From positions 62,001-126,000 of the forward strand of contig CAZTJC010000003.1 of assembly GCA_964613945.1 (NCBI GenBank): a stretch of 64,000 nucleotides of DNA, written 5' to 3'. The notes under the pieces are model-generated. The model worked only from the letters and a program-made list of their open reading frames with translations. It searched no databases and was not told the DNA's origin. Each line of letters begins with the position of its first letter. Position 1 is the stretch's first letter. Below are positions 39,951 through 50,141 of the stretch, one piece after another. Made by a program: the position numbers and the translations under genes. The stretch comes from JAVVHH01 sp964613945. GTDB taxonomy: Bacteria; Pseudomonadota; Alphaproteobacteria; Acetobacterales; Acetobacteraceae.

Positions 39951-41192
39951 TTAAGGGTCATATCGAAAGGTCCTCATGCCGTAGGGATCCATGGCGAAGG
40001 TGCCGAGGTACGGTCCCGGTCGCTCACGCCGCACCCAACGCGGCGGCATGTCCTCGTAGGGCGACGCCACTTCGTATCCCGGCGGTTGCTGATATTGCGG
40101 TGCCGACCAGCGCGACGGCATCTGCGCAAACCGGGCCATCTCACGCCGGCTGGGCTCGACCCGGCGGAGTTGTGCAACGCGTGGCGATTTCGCGACGCGT
40201 TGTAGCGGAACAGCCGCAACCGGGTCAGGGTGCGGCGCCGTCAGCGATGGCAAGGACGACAGCGGCGCCGCAAGAGCGATCTGCGGCAGCTTTGCCGCCG
40301 CGGACGGTGGTTGAACCGCCAGCACCGGCGGCGCGAGACCGGTCGCCGCGGTTAGACCCGCCTTGACCTCAGACAGATCGGCGGCAGGAGCGGCGGCGCT
40401 GGCGAGGCGCGGTTCCGGCACAATGGCCGCCTCCAGTGGGATTTCGGCATGCGCGACCGTGCTGCTGGCGACGACGCCGGTTGGCCTGCTTTGACCGACG
40501 AACACGATCCCGGCGATTGCAGCCGCACTTAAAGTCGCGCCGAACCAGAGTGCTGATCGCCGGGCCGGAGTTGCCAGAACAGCAAGGCGAGAGCCGGGTC
40601 GCGCCGACCCGATCAACGGTCCGGAACTAATGGGTACGACGAGGGCGGGCGCGGCGAGGGCAGGTGTGATCTCGGCAAGCGGCACGACGGCCAAGGCCTC
40701 TGTCGGCGACTGCTCCAGCATGGCCGAAGCCTCGATACGGGGAGCGGCGTGCAACCGGTCCCGCAACGCGGTCAAGCCAGACTCTTCGAGGGTCGCAATC
40801 AAGGCCGGCGAGTCATGGACGACCATCGTCAAGCGCGGAAGATGACGCGCCACGTGCTGCAGGTAGCGCAGCGCCGATCGGTTCACCCCCTCAGGGGCAA
40901 GCACCATCAGAACGGTCTGTCCCTCGCCCCGCAACCGCTTGAACCCGAGTTCAAGGACCGCATCATCCTGTTCATCGAGATCCGGCCGGCCTGAAAGCTG
41001 TGCGATGAGTGCTGACAAACCGAGTTGGCCGATGGGGCAAGCTATGGAGACGACATCCCTCGCGGCAGACAGCCGTGCAGCGGCTTGGGTCATCAATTGA
41101 CGCGCCCTGATCGGCGAGCCGCCGACCAACACGTCCCTCTGCGCTTCGACTTGCGCCACCAAGCGCCGCAGCGCCTCGTCAGTGTCACCCAT
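39951..41192 (-). CDS. Single-span membrane protein with degenerate ExeA-like ATPase domain
   Basis: A 413-residue protein of unknown function. Residues about 1-165 have the secondary-structure pattern of an AAA/ExeA-like ATPase, with strands VVSIACPIG, TVLMVLAPE and RLTMVVHDS. The P-loop position reads CPIGQLGLS, with no GK[ST]. One transmembrane helix (about 212-232, ALWFGATLSAAAIAGIVFVG) is followed by an Ala/Pro-rich linker and an Arg/Tyr/Pro-rich end (MPPRWVRRERPGPYLG). The layout parallels the protein at 43862-44716. The start is ATG 41192. Confidence 0.7.
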   Translation of the reverse strand: MGDTDEALRRLVAQVEAQRDVLVGGSPIRARQLMTQAAARLSAARDVVSIACPIGQLGLSALIAQLSGRPDLDEQDDAVLELGFKRLRGEGQTVLMVLAPEGVNRSALRYLQHVARHLPRLTMVVHDSPALIATLEESGLTALRDRLHAAPRIEASAMLEQSPTEALAVVPLAEITPALAAPALVVPISSGPLIGSARPGSRLAVLATPARRSALWFGATLSAAAIAGIVFVGQSRPTGVVASSTVAHAEIPLEAAIVPEPRLASAAAPAADLSEVKAGLTAATGLAPPVLAVQPPSAAAKLPQIALAAPLSSLPSLTAPHPDPVAAVPLQRVAKSPRVAQLRRVEPSRREMARFAQMPSRWSAPQYQQPPGYEVASPYEDMPPRWVRRERPGPYLGTFAMDPYGMRTFRYDP

Positions 41193-41380
41193 TGGCTTTG
41201 CCCACTCGCGATGTCGGCGATCTAATGGCTACTTGCGGCAAAATTAGGAGTTTGTTTACAAATTTTGAGAGAAAGCTTTGCCTTGCTCGAGACGCTTGCC
41301 GTTGCGCAGGGTGCATTTCCTGAACTTGCACAAGCGAGCCTGCTGCAACATGTATGGACCTCGAAAACGAGGTTACTGGC

Positions 41381-42343
41381 ATGGACACCATCATCGGGCT
41401 GAATCCCGCCAAGCCCAAGCCACAGCAGCCGTCACAGCCCGGCGCAACGACGAACGAAATGATCGTCGATGGCACGCAGGCAACCTTCATGCAGGACGTC
41501 ATCGAGGCCTCCCGCCATATCCCCGTGCTGGTGGATTTCTGGGCGACTTGGTGCGGCCCCTGCAAGGCGCTGACCCCAGCGCTGGAGAAGGTGACCAAGG
41601 CTGCCGGCGGCCGGATCAAGTTGGTCAAGATCGACATCGACGCCAATCGCGCGCTGGTGCAGCAGCTCACCCAACTCGGGCTGCCGATGCAGTCGGTGCC
41701 AACCGTTGCCGCATTCTGGCAGGGTCAGATTGCCGACGTCTTCCAGGGTGCGCTGCCGGAGACGGAGATCAAGCGCTTCGTCGAAGGCCTGCTGAAGATC
41801 GCCGGTGGCGCGATGCCGTCGGCCGACCTCCTGGCCGAGGCCAAGACGGCCATGGGGGAGGAACGGTTCGAGGATGCCGGCGCGCTGTTCAGCGAGTTGT
41901 TGCAGGACGAGCCGGAGAGCCCGGAGGCCTGGGGAGGCCTGATCCGCGTGTTGATGGCGCTCGGACAAGAGGACCAAGCGGCTGACGCGCTATCGCAGGT
42001 CCCGGCCAAGATCGCCAACCATGCCGAGATCAGCGGTGCCCGCAGCGCGCTCACGCTGGCCGCGGAAGGCCGCAAGGCCGCGTCCGGCCTGCGCGAACTC
42101 GAAGCGCGCCTAGCCGCCAACGCCGACGATCACCAGGCCCGTTACGACCTGGCGACCGCGATGAACGCCACCGGCAAGCGCGACGAGGCCGCGGCCGCCC
42201 TGCTCGACATCATCAAGCGGGATCGGACCTGGAACGAGGATGGCGCCCGGTTGCAGTTGCTGAAGCTTTTCGAAGCCTGGGGCCTGACCGACCCGGCAAC
42301 CATCGCTGCACGGCGCAAGCTTTCCACCCTGTTGTTCAGTTGA
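41381..42343 (+). CDS. cnoX: Thioredoxin/TPR chaperedoxin, CnoX (YbbN) type
   Basis: A 320-residue protein: thioredoxin domain (about 35-145) with active site WCGPC (C58, C61) and a C-terminal TPR region (about 160-320). CnoX holdases protect proteins from oxidative aggregation and hand them to GroEL. The start at 41381 is chosen because GAGG lies 7 bases upstream; an in-frame ATG 27 bases earlier lacks a site. First of a chain of four genes with 1-base or short junctions. The 188 bases upstream, shared with the divergent 41192 gene, are AT-rich around 41240-41280. Confidence 0.9.
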   Translation: MDTIIGLNPAKPKPQQPSQPGATTNEMIVDGTQATFMQDVIEASRHIPVLVDFWATWCGPCKALTPALEKVTKAAGGRIKLVKIDIDANRALVQQLTQLGLPMQSVPTVAAFWQGQIADVFQGALPETEIKRFVEGLLKIAGGAMPSADLLAEAKTAMGEERFEDAGALFSELLQDEPESPEAWGGLIRVLMALGQEDQAADALSQVPAKIANHAEISGARSALTLAAEGRKAASGLRELEARLAANADDHQARYDLATAMNATGKRDEAAAALLDIIKRDRTWNEDGARLQLLKLFEAWGLTDPATIAARRKLSTLLFS

Positions 42344-43005
42344 TGGTCATGACCTCAACCCGCGCCGACGCGCTCCCCACCGAGTTCGCCGTCTTCCCGC
42401 TCCCTGGGGCCCTGCTGCTTCCCGGTGGAAAGCTGCCGCTCAACATCTTCGAGCCACGCTACCTGTCGATGATCGAGGACTCGTTGGGCCAGGGCAGGAT
42501 CATCGGCATGATCCAGCCGGATGCGCTGCGGCCGGCGACCCCGACAGGACCAGGGCTGTATCGCGTTGGCTGCCTCGGGCGGATCACCTCGTTCAGCGAG
42601 ACCGATGACGGGTGCCTGCTGGTCACCCTGACCGGGTTGACCCGGTTCTCCATCTCCGTCGAGCTGGAGATGCAGCGCGGCTATCGTCGGATCCGGGCCG
42701 ACTTCAGCCGGTTCGCCGGCGATCTGCATGGCGATACCGAAGGCGTCGAGCGTGAAACCCTGCTGGACGCACTGCGCACCTATTTCTCCGTGCGCGGCTT
42801 TGAAGCCAATTGGGACGCGATCGACGAGATGCCGGACTCCATGCTGGTGTCGACCTTGGCGATGGTGTGTCCATTCGAGGCGGCCGAAAAGCAGGCCCTG
42901 CTAGAAGCGCCGAACACCCAGGAGCGCAGCAAGGCACTGCTCGCTCTCCTGCGCATGGGTGCGCACGATTCCGACGATGGCGATGCAGGACGGGCGTTGA
43001 GCTGA
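42343..43005 (+). CDS. LON N-terminal substrate-binding-domain protein
   Basis: A 220-residue protein consisting of the Lon N-terminal (PUA-like) domain alone, without ATPase or protease (AVFPLPGALLLPGGKLPLNIFEPRYLSMIED; GCLGRITSFSETDDGCLLVTLTGLTRF). Such proteins occur next to cnoX in alphaproteobacteria; function is unproved. ATG 42343 shares one base with the cnoX stop. It shares one base with the next gene as well. Confidence 0.9.
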   Translation: MVMTSTRADALPTEFAVFPLPGALLLPGGKLPLNIFEPRYLSMIEDSLGQGRIIGMIQPDALRPATPTGPGLYRVGCLGRITSFSETDDGCLLVTLTGLTRFSISVELEMQRGYRRIRADFSRFAGDLHGDTEGVERETLLDALRTYFSVRGFEANWDAIDEMPDSMLVSTLAMVCPFEAAEKQALLEAPNTQERSKALLALLRMGAHDSDDGDAGRALS

Positions 43006-43187
43006 TGAACGAGCCCGAGATCGACCGCCGCCTGCTCGAGATCCTGGTCTGCCCGGTGACCAAGGGGCCACTCGAATGGCGGCCACAGACGCGGGAACTG
43101 ATCAGTCGTCAGGCTGGTCTGGCGTTTCCGGTGCGCGATGGCGTGCCGATCATGCTGCCCGACGAAGCGCGGACGCTGGAAGAGTAG
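43005..43187 (+). CDS. Trm112-like (UPF0434/YcaR) protein
   Basis: A 60-residue protein with LLEILVCPVTKGPLEW and LAFPVRDGVPIMLPDEAR. Members of this family are small activators or partners of methyltransferases. One zinc-type cysteine (ILVCP) is kept; the other cysteines of the classical motif are replaced, as in many bacterial members. It starts within the stop of the LON-like gene. Confidence 0.9.
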   Translation: MNEPEIDRRLLEILVCPVTKGPLEWRPQTRELISRQAGLAFPVRDGVPIMLPDEARTLEE

Positions 43188-43191
43188 ATCG

Positions 43192-43548
43192 ATGCCGCCG
43201 ATTGCGACGGAGATCCGGGTGCGCCGCGCCACCCGATCGCTCGACGTCAGTTTCGACGACGGCCACAATGCTAATCTCTCGGCCGAGTACCTTCGGGTCG
43301 AGAGCCCCAGTGCCGAGGTGCAGGGACATGCGCCGGATCAAAAGGTGCTGGTATCCGGCAAGCAGGACGTGAACATCGTGTCTGTCGATCCGATCGGCAA
43401 TTATGCCGTACGGATCAGGTTCAGCGACGGCCATGATACCGGCATATTTACGTGGCCTTATCTGCACGAGCTGTCGGTCGAACACGCCGTGCGCTGGGCA
43501 GCCTATCTCCAGGCGCTCGCGGTCAAGGGACTGCGCCGCTCGGCGTAG
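43192..43548 (+). CDS. DUF971 (GBBH-like N-terminal) protein
   Basis: A 118-residue protein with the DUF971 pattern (LDVSFDDGHNANLSAEYLRVESPSAEVQGH; IVSVDPIGNYAVRIRFSDGHDTGIFTWPYLHEL). Often linked to iron-sulfur cluster or MRP-type ATPase genes. The start ATG 43192 lies 4 bases after the previous stop. Confidence 0.9.
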   Translation: MPPIATEIRVRRATRSLDVSFDDGHNANLSAEYLRVESPSAEVQGHAPDQKVLVSGKQDVNIVSVDPIGNYAVRIRFSDGHDTGIFTWPYLHELSVEHAVRWAAYLQALAVKGLRRSA

Positions 43549-43583
43549 CGCTTTGATAATTCGTTAAGGATTCAGGTGTATTC

Positions 43584-43865
43584 ATGGTGGGGCCGCTTCC
43601 GCATCGCGTGTTCCTGACCATCCTTGTCGGGCTGATGGTGGTGGGTTGTGCAATGCCACCGTCGGAGAAACCGATCATCTTGCGCCGTCCTCTCTCTGAT
43701 CGCCGCGTCGTTCGCACGCCCGCGACCCGCCGCCCGCCCGCAGCGTCGCCAGCGGTGACGCAAACGACACCGAGCCCGGCAGCCGATGCGACGCTGACGC
43801 CGGATCAGAAGACGGATCTGTTCCGCCAGTTCGACGAATACCTCGCCAAGCCAGCGTCGCGATGA
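43584..43865 (+). CDS. Small lipoprotein with C-terminal FRQFDEYLAK motif
   Basis: A 93-residue protein with lipobox MVVGC (about residues 18-22), a basic Arg/Pro/Thr linker and a C-terminal helix TPDQKTDLFRQFDEYLAKPA. The helix strongly resembles two stretches at the C-terminus of the next gene's product (ALRREFDAFLAKRAS and TEAQKDALFRDFLSQ). The stop overlaps the next ATG, so the two are translated together. No family is recognised. Confidence 0.72.
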   Translation: MVGPLPHRVFLTILVGLMVVGCAMPPSEKPIILRRPLSDRRVVRTPATRRPPAASPAVTQTTPSPAADATLTPDQKTDLFRQFDEYLAKPASR

Positions 43866-44716
43866 TGTCGGGATCGCAGCTCGTCACCCGGCCCGAAGTC
43901 GGCCGGGCCGTCGCGCGGATCATCTCAGGCGCACATTTCACCTGCTTGCTGCTCGACGACAAGCAGCAACGGGCGACGGCGCTGGAGGCCGTCCTCGACC
44001 GGGTGACCGATCCGAACACGCGGGTCGTATGGGTCGGCAACCCGCTCCGCTCGCCACTGACGATCGAGCGCTTCCTGATTCAGATCGTCGGCCCGGAAGT
44101 CGATCTACGGCTCGACCGTACCCCGGCCCAGCTCGTCAAGTTGATGACGCAGCCAGTTGGAGACGAGAACCGCCTGCTGGTGATCGTCCAACAGCCGGAG
44201 ACCATGGGCGCCGAGGCTCGTGACACCCTGGCCGCCATCACCGGTCATCTCGCCGGCGGAACGCTGCAGATGCAGTTCCTGTTCGTCAGTTCGACGAACT
44301 TCACCTTGATGACGATCACCGAGCCGCCCGCCCTCGCCATGACGATGCCGCCACTCGTCACTGCACGCAGGCCGCTGCTCACCCGTCTCAACGTCCTGTT
44401 GCCGCTCGCACTGGTGCTGGGTGCCGCCCTCGGCGTCAGCGGCACGTTCGCCTTCACCAACATGCGCCTCCAGCTGGCTGAACTGGCTGGTTCGGCCGTC
44501 GCTCCGGTGACCGCGCCTGTAGCACCTGTGACGCCCACGGCCCCCGTGACGCCCGTGGCGACCGCGCCAGCTACGCCCGCTGCGCCCGACCTCGTCGCAT
44601 TACGGCGCGAGTTCGACGCGTTTCTCGCCAAGCGGGCATCCATCACCCCGCCCATGACGGAAGCGCAGAAGGATGCGTTGTTCCGGGACTTCCTGTCGCA
44701 ACGTCGCCGCGACTAA
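43862..44716 (+). CDS. Single-span membrane protein with degenerate ATPase-like domain
   Basis: A 284-residue protein. Residues about 1-165 follow the strand/helix order of an ExeA/GspA-like ATPase (CLLLDDKQQRATALEAVLDRV; RVVWVGNPL; RLLVIVQQPE; MQFLFVSSTNFTLM) but have no Walker A or B residues. A transmembrane helix (about 178-200) leads to a Pro/Ala/Val/Thr repeat (TAPVAPVTPTAPVTPVATAP) and a C-terminal helical pair. ATG 43862 overlaps the lipoprotein stop. Possibly a cell-wall-spanning scaffold; this is inference. Confidence 0.7.
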   Translation: MMSGSQLVTRPEVGRAVARIISGAHFTCLLLDDKQQRATALEAVLDRVTDPNTRVVWVGNPLRSPLTIERFLIQIVGPEVDLRLDRTPAQLVKLMTQPVGDENRLLVIVQQPETMGAEARDTLAAITGHLAGGTLQMQFLFVSSTNFTLMTITEPPALAMTMPPLVTARRPLLTRLNVLLPLALVLGAALGVSGTFAFTNMRLQLAELAGSAVAPVTAPVAPVTPTAPVTPVATAPATPAAPDLVALRREFDAFLAKRASITPPMTEAQKDALFRDFLSQRRRD

Positions 44717-44721
44717 CGTTT

Positions 44722-45570
44722 TCAATTCAGGCGGGCGCGGAGATCGTCCATGGCGCTACGGGTCTGTGCCGCAGCGGCACCGGTCGGCACCAGTTCCAGG
44801 AAGCGGTTGTAGCATTTCAGCGCCGTGGTGATGTGGTCGAGCCGCTCGTTCATCAGCGCGGCCTCACGCCAGAGCCGCGCCTGATCGGGAGCCATCGCCA
44901 ACATGGCTTCCGTGACGGTCAGCGCGCCGGCATAATCCTCGCCCTGTAGCCGCCGGATCCGGATGTTCTCCTGCAATCGCAGCAGCACGCCGCGCGCCGA
45001 CATCGGCTGCAGCACGCCGGGCTTGAGTTCGACCTCCGGTCCGCCGACCCGCTTCAACAACGCCCGCAGGTCGCGCGCCTCGAGCGGTAGCCCGCCGGCA
45101 AATACGTCGAGAACGATTTGCCGTGGCGCCGGCCGCTTCTGCTTCCCGTCTCCCTCGAGCCCGAGGAGGAAATGACCTGGAAAGTCGATCCCGTGCGCGT
45201 CCCACCCGATCGCTCGCGTGCAGTGCAACCACAGGATCCCGAGGGCGACCGGTAATCCCCGGCGACGCTCAATGACGTGCAGCAGATTGGCGTTGGCCGG
45301 GTCGTCATAGGTGTCCGTGTCACCGCGATACCCATGTCGGCCCGTCAGCAATCCGGCGATCGCGCCGGCCCGCGATGCCAGGTCACCCGGTGCTACGTCG
45401 CGTGCCAAGTCTATCGCCTCGCGCGCCAGCAAGGACAGGTGCGCTTCGGCAGCGGCACAATCTGCAGTTGGCGCGTCGATACGCGCCAACTGCAGCGCCG
45501 CCCCGGCGATGTCGATCTCCACGTCGGGCATCTGGCCGACCGCGTTCAGCGCCGCAAGGGGATCGAGCAT
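44722..45570 (-). CDS. SirB1-like transglutaminase-fold/TPR protein
   Basis: A 282-residue protein of the SirB1/YchA family: an N-terminal transglutaminase-like domain (about 60-170; YDDPANANLLHVIERRRGLPVALGILWLHCTRAIGWDAHGIDFPGHFLL) and a short TPR-like C-terminus (YAGALTVTEAMLAMAPDQARLWREAALMNERL). Catalytic activity is uncertain. ATG 45570 fits the family N-terminus; the longer in-frame opening is unrelated. It is 11 bases downstream of thiC and likely shares its transcript. Confidence 0.87.
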   Translation of the reverse strand: MLDPLAALNAVGQMPDVEIDIAGAALQLARIDAPTADCAAAEAHLSLLAREAIDLARDVAPGDLASRAGAIAGLLTGRHGYRGDTDTYDDPANANLLHVIERRRGLPVALGILWLHCTRAIGWDAHGIDFPGHFLLGLEGDGKQKRPAPRQIVLDVFAGGLPLEARDLRALLKRVGGPEVELKPGVLQPMSARGVLLRLQENIRIRRLQGEDYAGALTVTEAMLAMAPDQARLWREAALMNERLDHITTALKCYNRFLELVPTGAAAAQTRSAMDDLRARLN

Positions 45571-45581
45571 CGCGCGTGCGC

Positions 45582-47396
<1,815 letters not shown>

Positions 47397-47451
47397 GCGG
47401 GCGCCTCCTCGGGGGTCGGCGGCGGCGGGCGGGAGGTTCTTACGTCGACCC

Positions 47452-47556
47452 CGTCCCTACGCCGGCATGACCCGGATCAGGTGTTTCAGGGTCATCGCGC
47501 CATCGCCGATCGGCGACATAGCAAACTCTCAGCCCCTTGCCGGGACACCCCTCGGA
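47452..47556 (-). ncRNA. TPP riboswitch (THI element) controlling thiC
   Basis: Read on the minus strand the leader has the conserved blocks in order: GGGGTGTCCCGG, GGCTGAGAG, ACCCTGAAACACCTGATC, CGGGTCATGCCGGCGTAGGGA. These are the P1/P2/P4/P5 core elements of the thiamine pyrophosphate riboswitch. It ends about 55 bases before the thiC GTG, so it probably acts by hiding the ribosome-binding site or by terminating early when TPP is abundant. Confidence 0.94.
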
Positions 47557-47588
47557 AGATCCATGATTCGGGTGCGGAACCGCGATTG

Positions 47589-47984
47589 TCAATCGTGTCG
47601 CGTGGGCGGCGAGGTCAGCATGGGCCCGAGCGGTGCGCCGCCGAACAGGTGAACGTGAAAATGCGGCACTTCCTGGCCGCCATGCTGTCCCATGTTCGCC
47701 AGGATGCGGAACCCTGGCTCCTCCAACCCAAGCTGCCGCGCCACGGTGCCCACGGCGCGAAAGAAGCCGGCAATCTCTTGCTCGGTCGCGCTGGCGACGA
47801 AGTCCGACAGGGCGACATAGGGGCCGCGGGGAATGACGAGAACGTGTATCTCGGCCTGCGGCGCGATGTCGTGGAAGGCGACGGCCCATTCATCCTCATA
47901 GACGCGCTTGGACGGAATCTCACCGCGCAACAGCCGCGCGAAGATGTTGGCATCGTCGTATGGGCCGCGACCGCTAACCGGCAT
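47589..47984 (-). CDS. HIT-family nucleotide hydrolase
   Basis: A 131-residue histidine-triad protein with the active-site motif HFHVHLFGG (about 108-116) and N-terminal DDANIFARLLRGEIPSKRVYEDEWAVAFHDIAPQAEIHVLVIPR. It hydrolyses nucleoside phosphoramidates or dinucleotides. It precedes the thiC riboswitch on the same strand. Confidence 0.94.
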   Translation of the reverse strand: MPVSGRGPYDDANIFARLLRGEIPSKRVYEDEWAVAFHDIAPQAEIHVLVIPRGPYVALSDFVASATEQEIAGFFRAVGTVARQLGLEEPGFRILANMGQHGGQEVPHFHVHLFGGAPLGPMLTSPPTRHD

Positions 47985-48002
47985 TTAACGTTCTCCCTTT
48001 AA

Positions 48003-48014
48003 ACTGGCGCCAGT
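48003..48014. promoter_or_regulatory. 12-bp perfect palindrome in the HIT/lipoprotein divergent region
   Basis: ACTGGCGCCAGT is its own reverse complement. It lies 18 bases before the HIT ATG and about 80 bases before the divergent lipoprotein gene, a suitable place for a dimeric regulator. No regulator family is assigned. Confidence 0.3.
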
Positions 48015-48094
48015 ATTGCGCCATCTTTGCGCGCCATACTCCGCACGCAACGAACGCGGAAGCCTGTCCGGTGCTACCGCTTCAAGGAGATACC

Positions 48095-48580
48095 ATGCGC
48101 AAGGGCCTGCTCATCGCCGTGACGACCGCCGTCGGGCTTGGAGCCTGTGCGCCGATCCCTTCAGCCGGGTACGGCTACGCAACCGCGCCGCAGCCGGCCG
48201 TGGCCTACGGTTACGAGGGCGGCTATGCTCCGCAGCCCTATTATGCCGAACCGGTCTACGCCGCGCCGTACGTGGCGCCGGGCCCGACCATCATCATCGG
48301 CGGCGAACGTCGCTACGGCGACCGCTATCGCTACGACCGGCCGCACTTCGAACGCCCGCATTTCGAACGCGACGGCGGGTATCGTGGCCCGTATCCGGGC
48401 CGCGAGTTTGGCCACCCGCCCGGCCCGCGGAGTTTCGGCGGCGGTGGCCGCCCGGGCCCCACCCCGGTCGGCGCCGACCGCCCTGCTCCGCCTCAGCACT
48501 CTGCGCCGCCCCAGGGACGCCCCGCTCCCGGCGGCGATCATGGGCGAGGCTTCAACCCGGGCGGACGCGGCGACCGTTAG
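48095..48580 (+). CDS. Gly/Pro/Tyr-rich lipoprotein
   Basis: A 161-residue protein with lipobox VGLGAC (about residues 12-17). The mature part is low complexity: Tyr/Ala/Pro-rich first half (APQPYYAEPVYAAPYVAPGP), a YGDRYRYDRPHFERPHFERDGG stretch with a short duplication (HFERP), and a Gly/Pro-rich C-terminus. Start ATG 48095 has AAGGAG 6 bases upstream. Function unknown. The 3' end overlaps the convergent methyltransferase by 29 bases. Confidence 0.72.
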   Translation: MRKGLLIAVTTAVGLGACAPIPSAGYGYATAPQPAVAYGYEGGYAPQPYYAEPVYAAPYVAPGPTIIIGGERRYGDRYRYDRPHFERPHFERDGGYRGPYPGREFGHPPGPRSFGGGGRPGPTPVGADRPAPPQHSAPPQGRPAPGGDHGRGFNPGGRGDR

Positions 48581-49307
48581 TAGCCCGCCGACCCGTTAAC
48601 GCCGCCTCACTCAGCAGGCGGCGCAGCGGTCTGCTGTCGGTGATCGGCATGGCTGCATAAGCGTCCTTCACCGCTTCGGTGATCGTCACGCCACCGAGCT
48701 GCGGCGCGATGGCTTGCCCCGCCTGTTCCCAAAATCGGGCGCTCCGGAGCATGATGCGTCGCCGGCTCGGGGGTAGGTACAATGCAAATTCTCGCCGCTC
48801 CACCCGGAACATCTGCGCCGTCAACAACCGCCCGATCTGACCCGGCGAATACGGCTGCCCATGCCCGAACGGCGTGCTTTCCATGTGCGCCCACAATCCC
48901 AACCGGTTCGGTGTGACCACGAGGAGGCGCCCGTCATCCTTTAGGACGCGCCACACCTCGCGCAGCATCGCTCGCGGGCTATCTGCAGCTTCGAGGCCGT
49001 GGACCAGGAGCACGCGATCGAAGAACAGGTCGGGGAAGGGCAGCGCGCTCTCTTCGACGGCACATGCGAGGTTTGCCGCTACCAGCGGCCAACGCGTCGC
49101 GCCGACCTGAACCGGCCCCGCGGCGATGCAATGCGATGCCCGGCCCCGCCACGCCCGCAGATACGGTCCGGCAACGCCAAGCCCGAGCACCCGCTGTCGG
49201 CTCAGATCGGGCCAAATTTCGAGCAGTTTTTGCCGCAGCAAGCGACAAGCTACGCCGCCCTGCGCCGAGCCGTAGAACGACGCCGCCGCGTGCGCATCAG
49301 CCCCCAT
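48552..49307 (-). CDS. Class I SAM-dependent methyltransferase
   Basis: A 251-residue methyltransferase of the type often found beside gloB in alphaproteobacteria. Motif I is RVLGLGVAGPYLRAW, motif II-like region ALPFPDLFFDRVLLVHGLE, and motif III is REVWRVLKDDGRLLVVTPNR. The GxG of motif I is kept (GLGVAG). The substrate is unknown. It is divergent from gloB with a 105-base gap. Confidence 0.85.
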   Translation of the reverse strand: MGADAHAAASFYGSAQGGVACRLLRQKLLEIWPDLSRQRVLGLGVAGPYLRAWRGRASHCIAAGPVQVGATRWPLVAANLACAVEESALPFPDLFFDRVLLVHGLEAADSPRAMLREVWRVLKDDGRLLVVTPNRLGLWAHMESTPFGHGQPYSPGQIGRLLTAQMFRVERREFALYLPPSRRRIMLRSARFWEQAGQAIAPQLGGVTITEAVKDAYAAMPITDSRPLRRLLSEAALTGRRATNGRRVRPG

Positions 49308-49412
49308 GGGTCCGCTATACCACGCAACGCCGCAAAACGTGCAAGCGGCACTGCTTCCCGCGCCACAGGCGGCGGGCTACCACGCTTTGACTACCGAAGA
49401 GCTGGAAACACC

Positions 49413-50141
49413 ATGCCAATCACCGCCAAAGCCGTGCCCATCCTGTCCGACAACTACGCCTGGCTGCTGCACGACGAGAGCACCGGCACCGTCGCCATCG
49501 TCGACCCGGCCGACGCGAAAGGCTGCATCGCCGCCATCGAAGGGGATGGCGGCCGGCTCGACATGATCCTCATCACCCATCATCACGACGACCACATCGC
49601 CGGTGTCGACGAGGTGCGGGCCAAATACGGCGCGACCGTCGTGGGCGCCACGGCCGACAAGCACCGGCTGCCCAAGCTGGACCAGCAGGTGATCGAAGGC
49701 GACACCGTCCGTTTCGGCGACTCGCATTTCGAGGTGATCGACACGCCTGGGCATACGCGCGGGCACATCAGCTACTTCGCGCCCGAGGGCAACGTGCTGC
49801 TCTGCGCCGACACGCTGTTCAGCCTAGGCTGCGGCCGTCTGCTCGAGGGCACGGCCACCGAGATGTTCGACAGCCTGCAGAAGCTGGCCAAGCTGCCCGA
49901 CGACACGCTGGTCTGCTGCGGCCATGAATACACGCAAAGCAACGCCCGCTTCGCCGTCACGGTGGAGCCGGACAATGCCGCTCTGAAGACGCGCGTCGCC
50001 GAAGTCGACCGCCTCCGCGCCGCCGGCAAGCCGACGGTCCCGACGCGGTTGAGCGCCGAGAAGGCGGAGAATCCGTTCCTCCGAGCCAAGACAGCCGACG
50101 ATCTCGCACGCATCCGTACCGGCAAGGACAATTTCAAATGA
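49413..50141 (+). CDS. gloB: Hydroxyacylglutathione hydrolase (glyoxalase II)
   Basis: A 242-residue metallo-beta-lactamase-fold enzyme hydrolysing S-lactoylglutathione. The dinuclear metal motif is THHHDDH, with further ligands in DTPGHTRGHISY, LCADTLFSLGCGR and CCGHEYTQSN. ATG 49413 has GGAA 8 bases upstream. Its stop overlaps the start of the GST gene. Confidence 0.95.
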   Translation: MPITAKAVPILSDNYAWLLHDESTGTVAIVDPADAKGCIAAIEGDGGRLDMILITHHHDDHIAGVDEVRAKYGATVVGATADKHRLPKLDQQVIEGDTVRFGDSHFEVIDTPGHTRGHISYFAPEGNVLLCADTLFSLGCGRLLEGTATEMFDSLQKLAKLPDDTLVCCGHEYTQSNARFAVTVEPDNAALKTRVAEVDRLRAAGKPTVPTRLSAEKAENPFLRAKTADDLARIRTGKDNFK

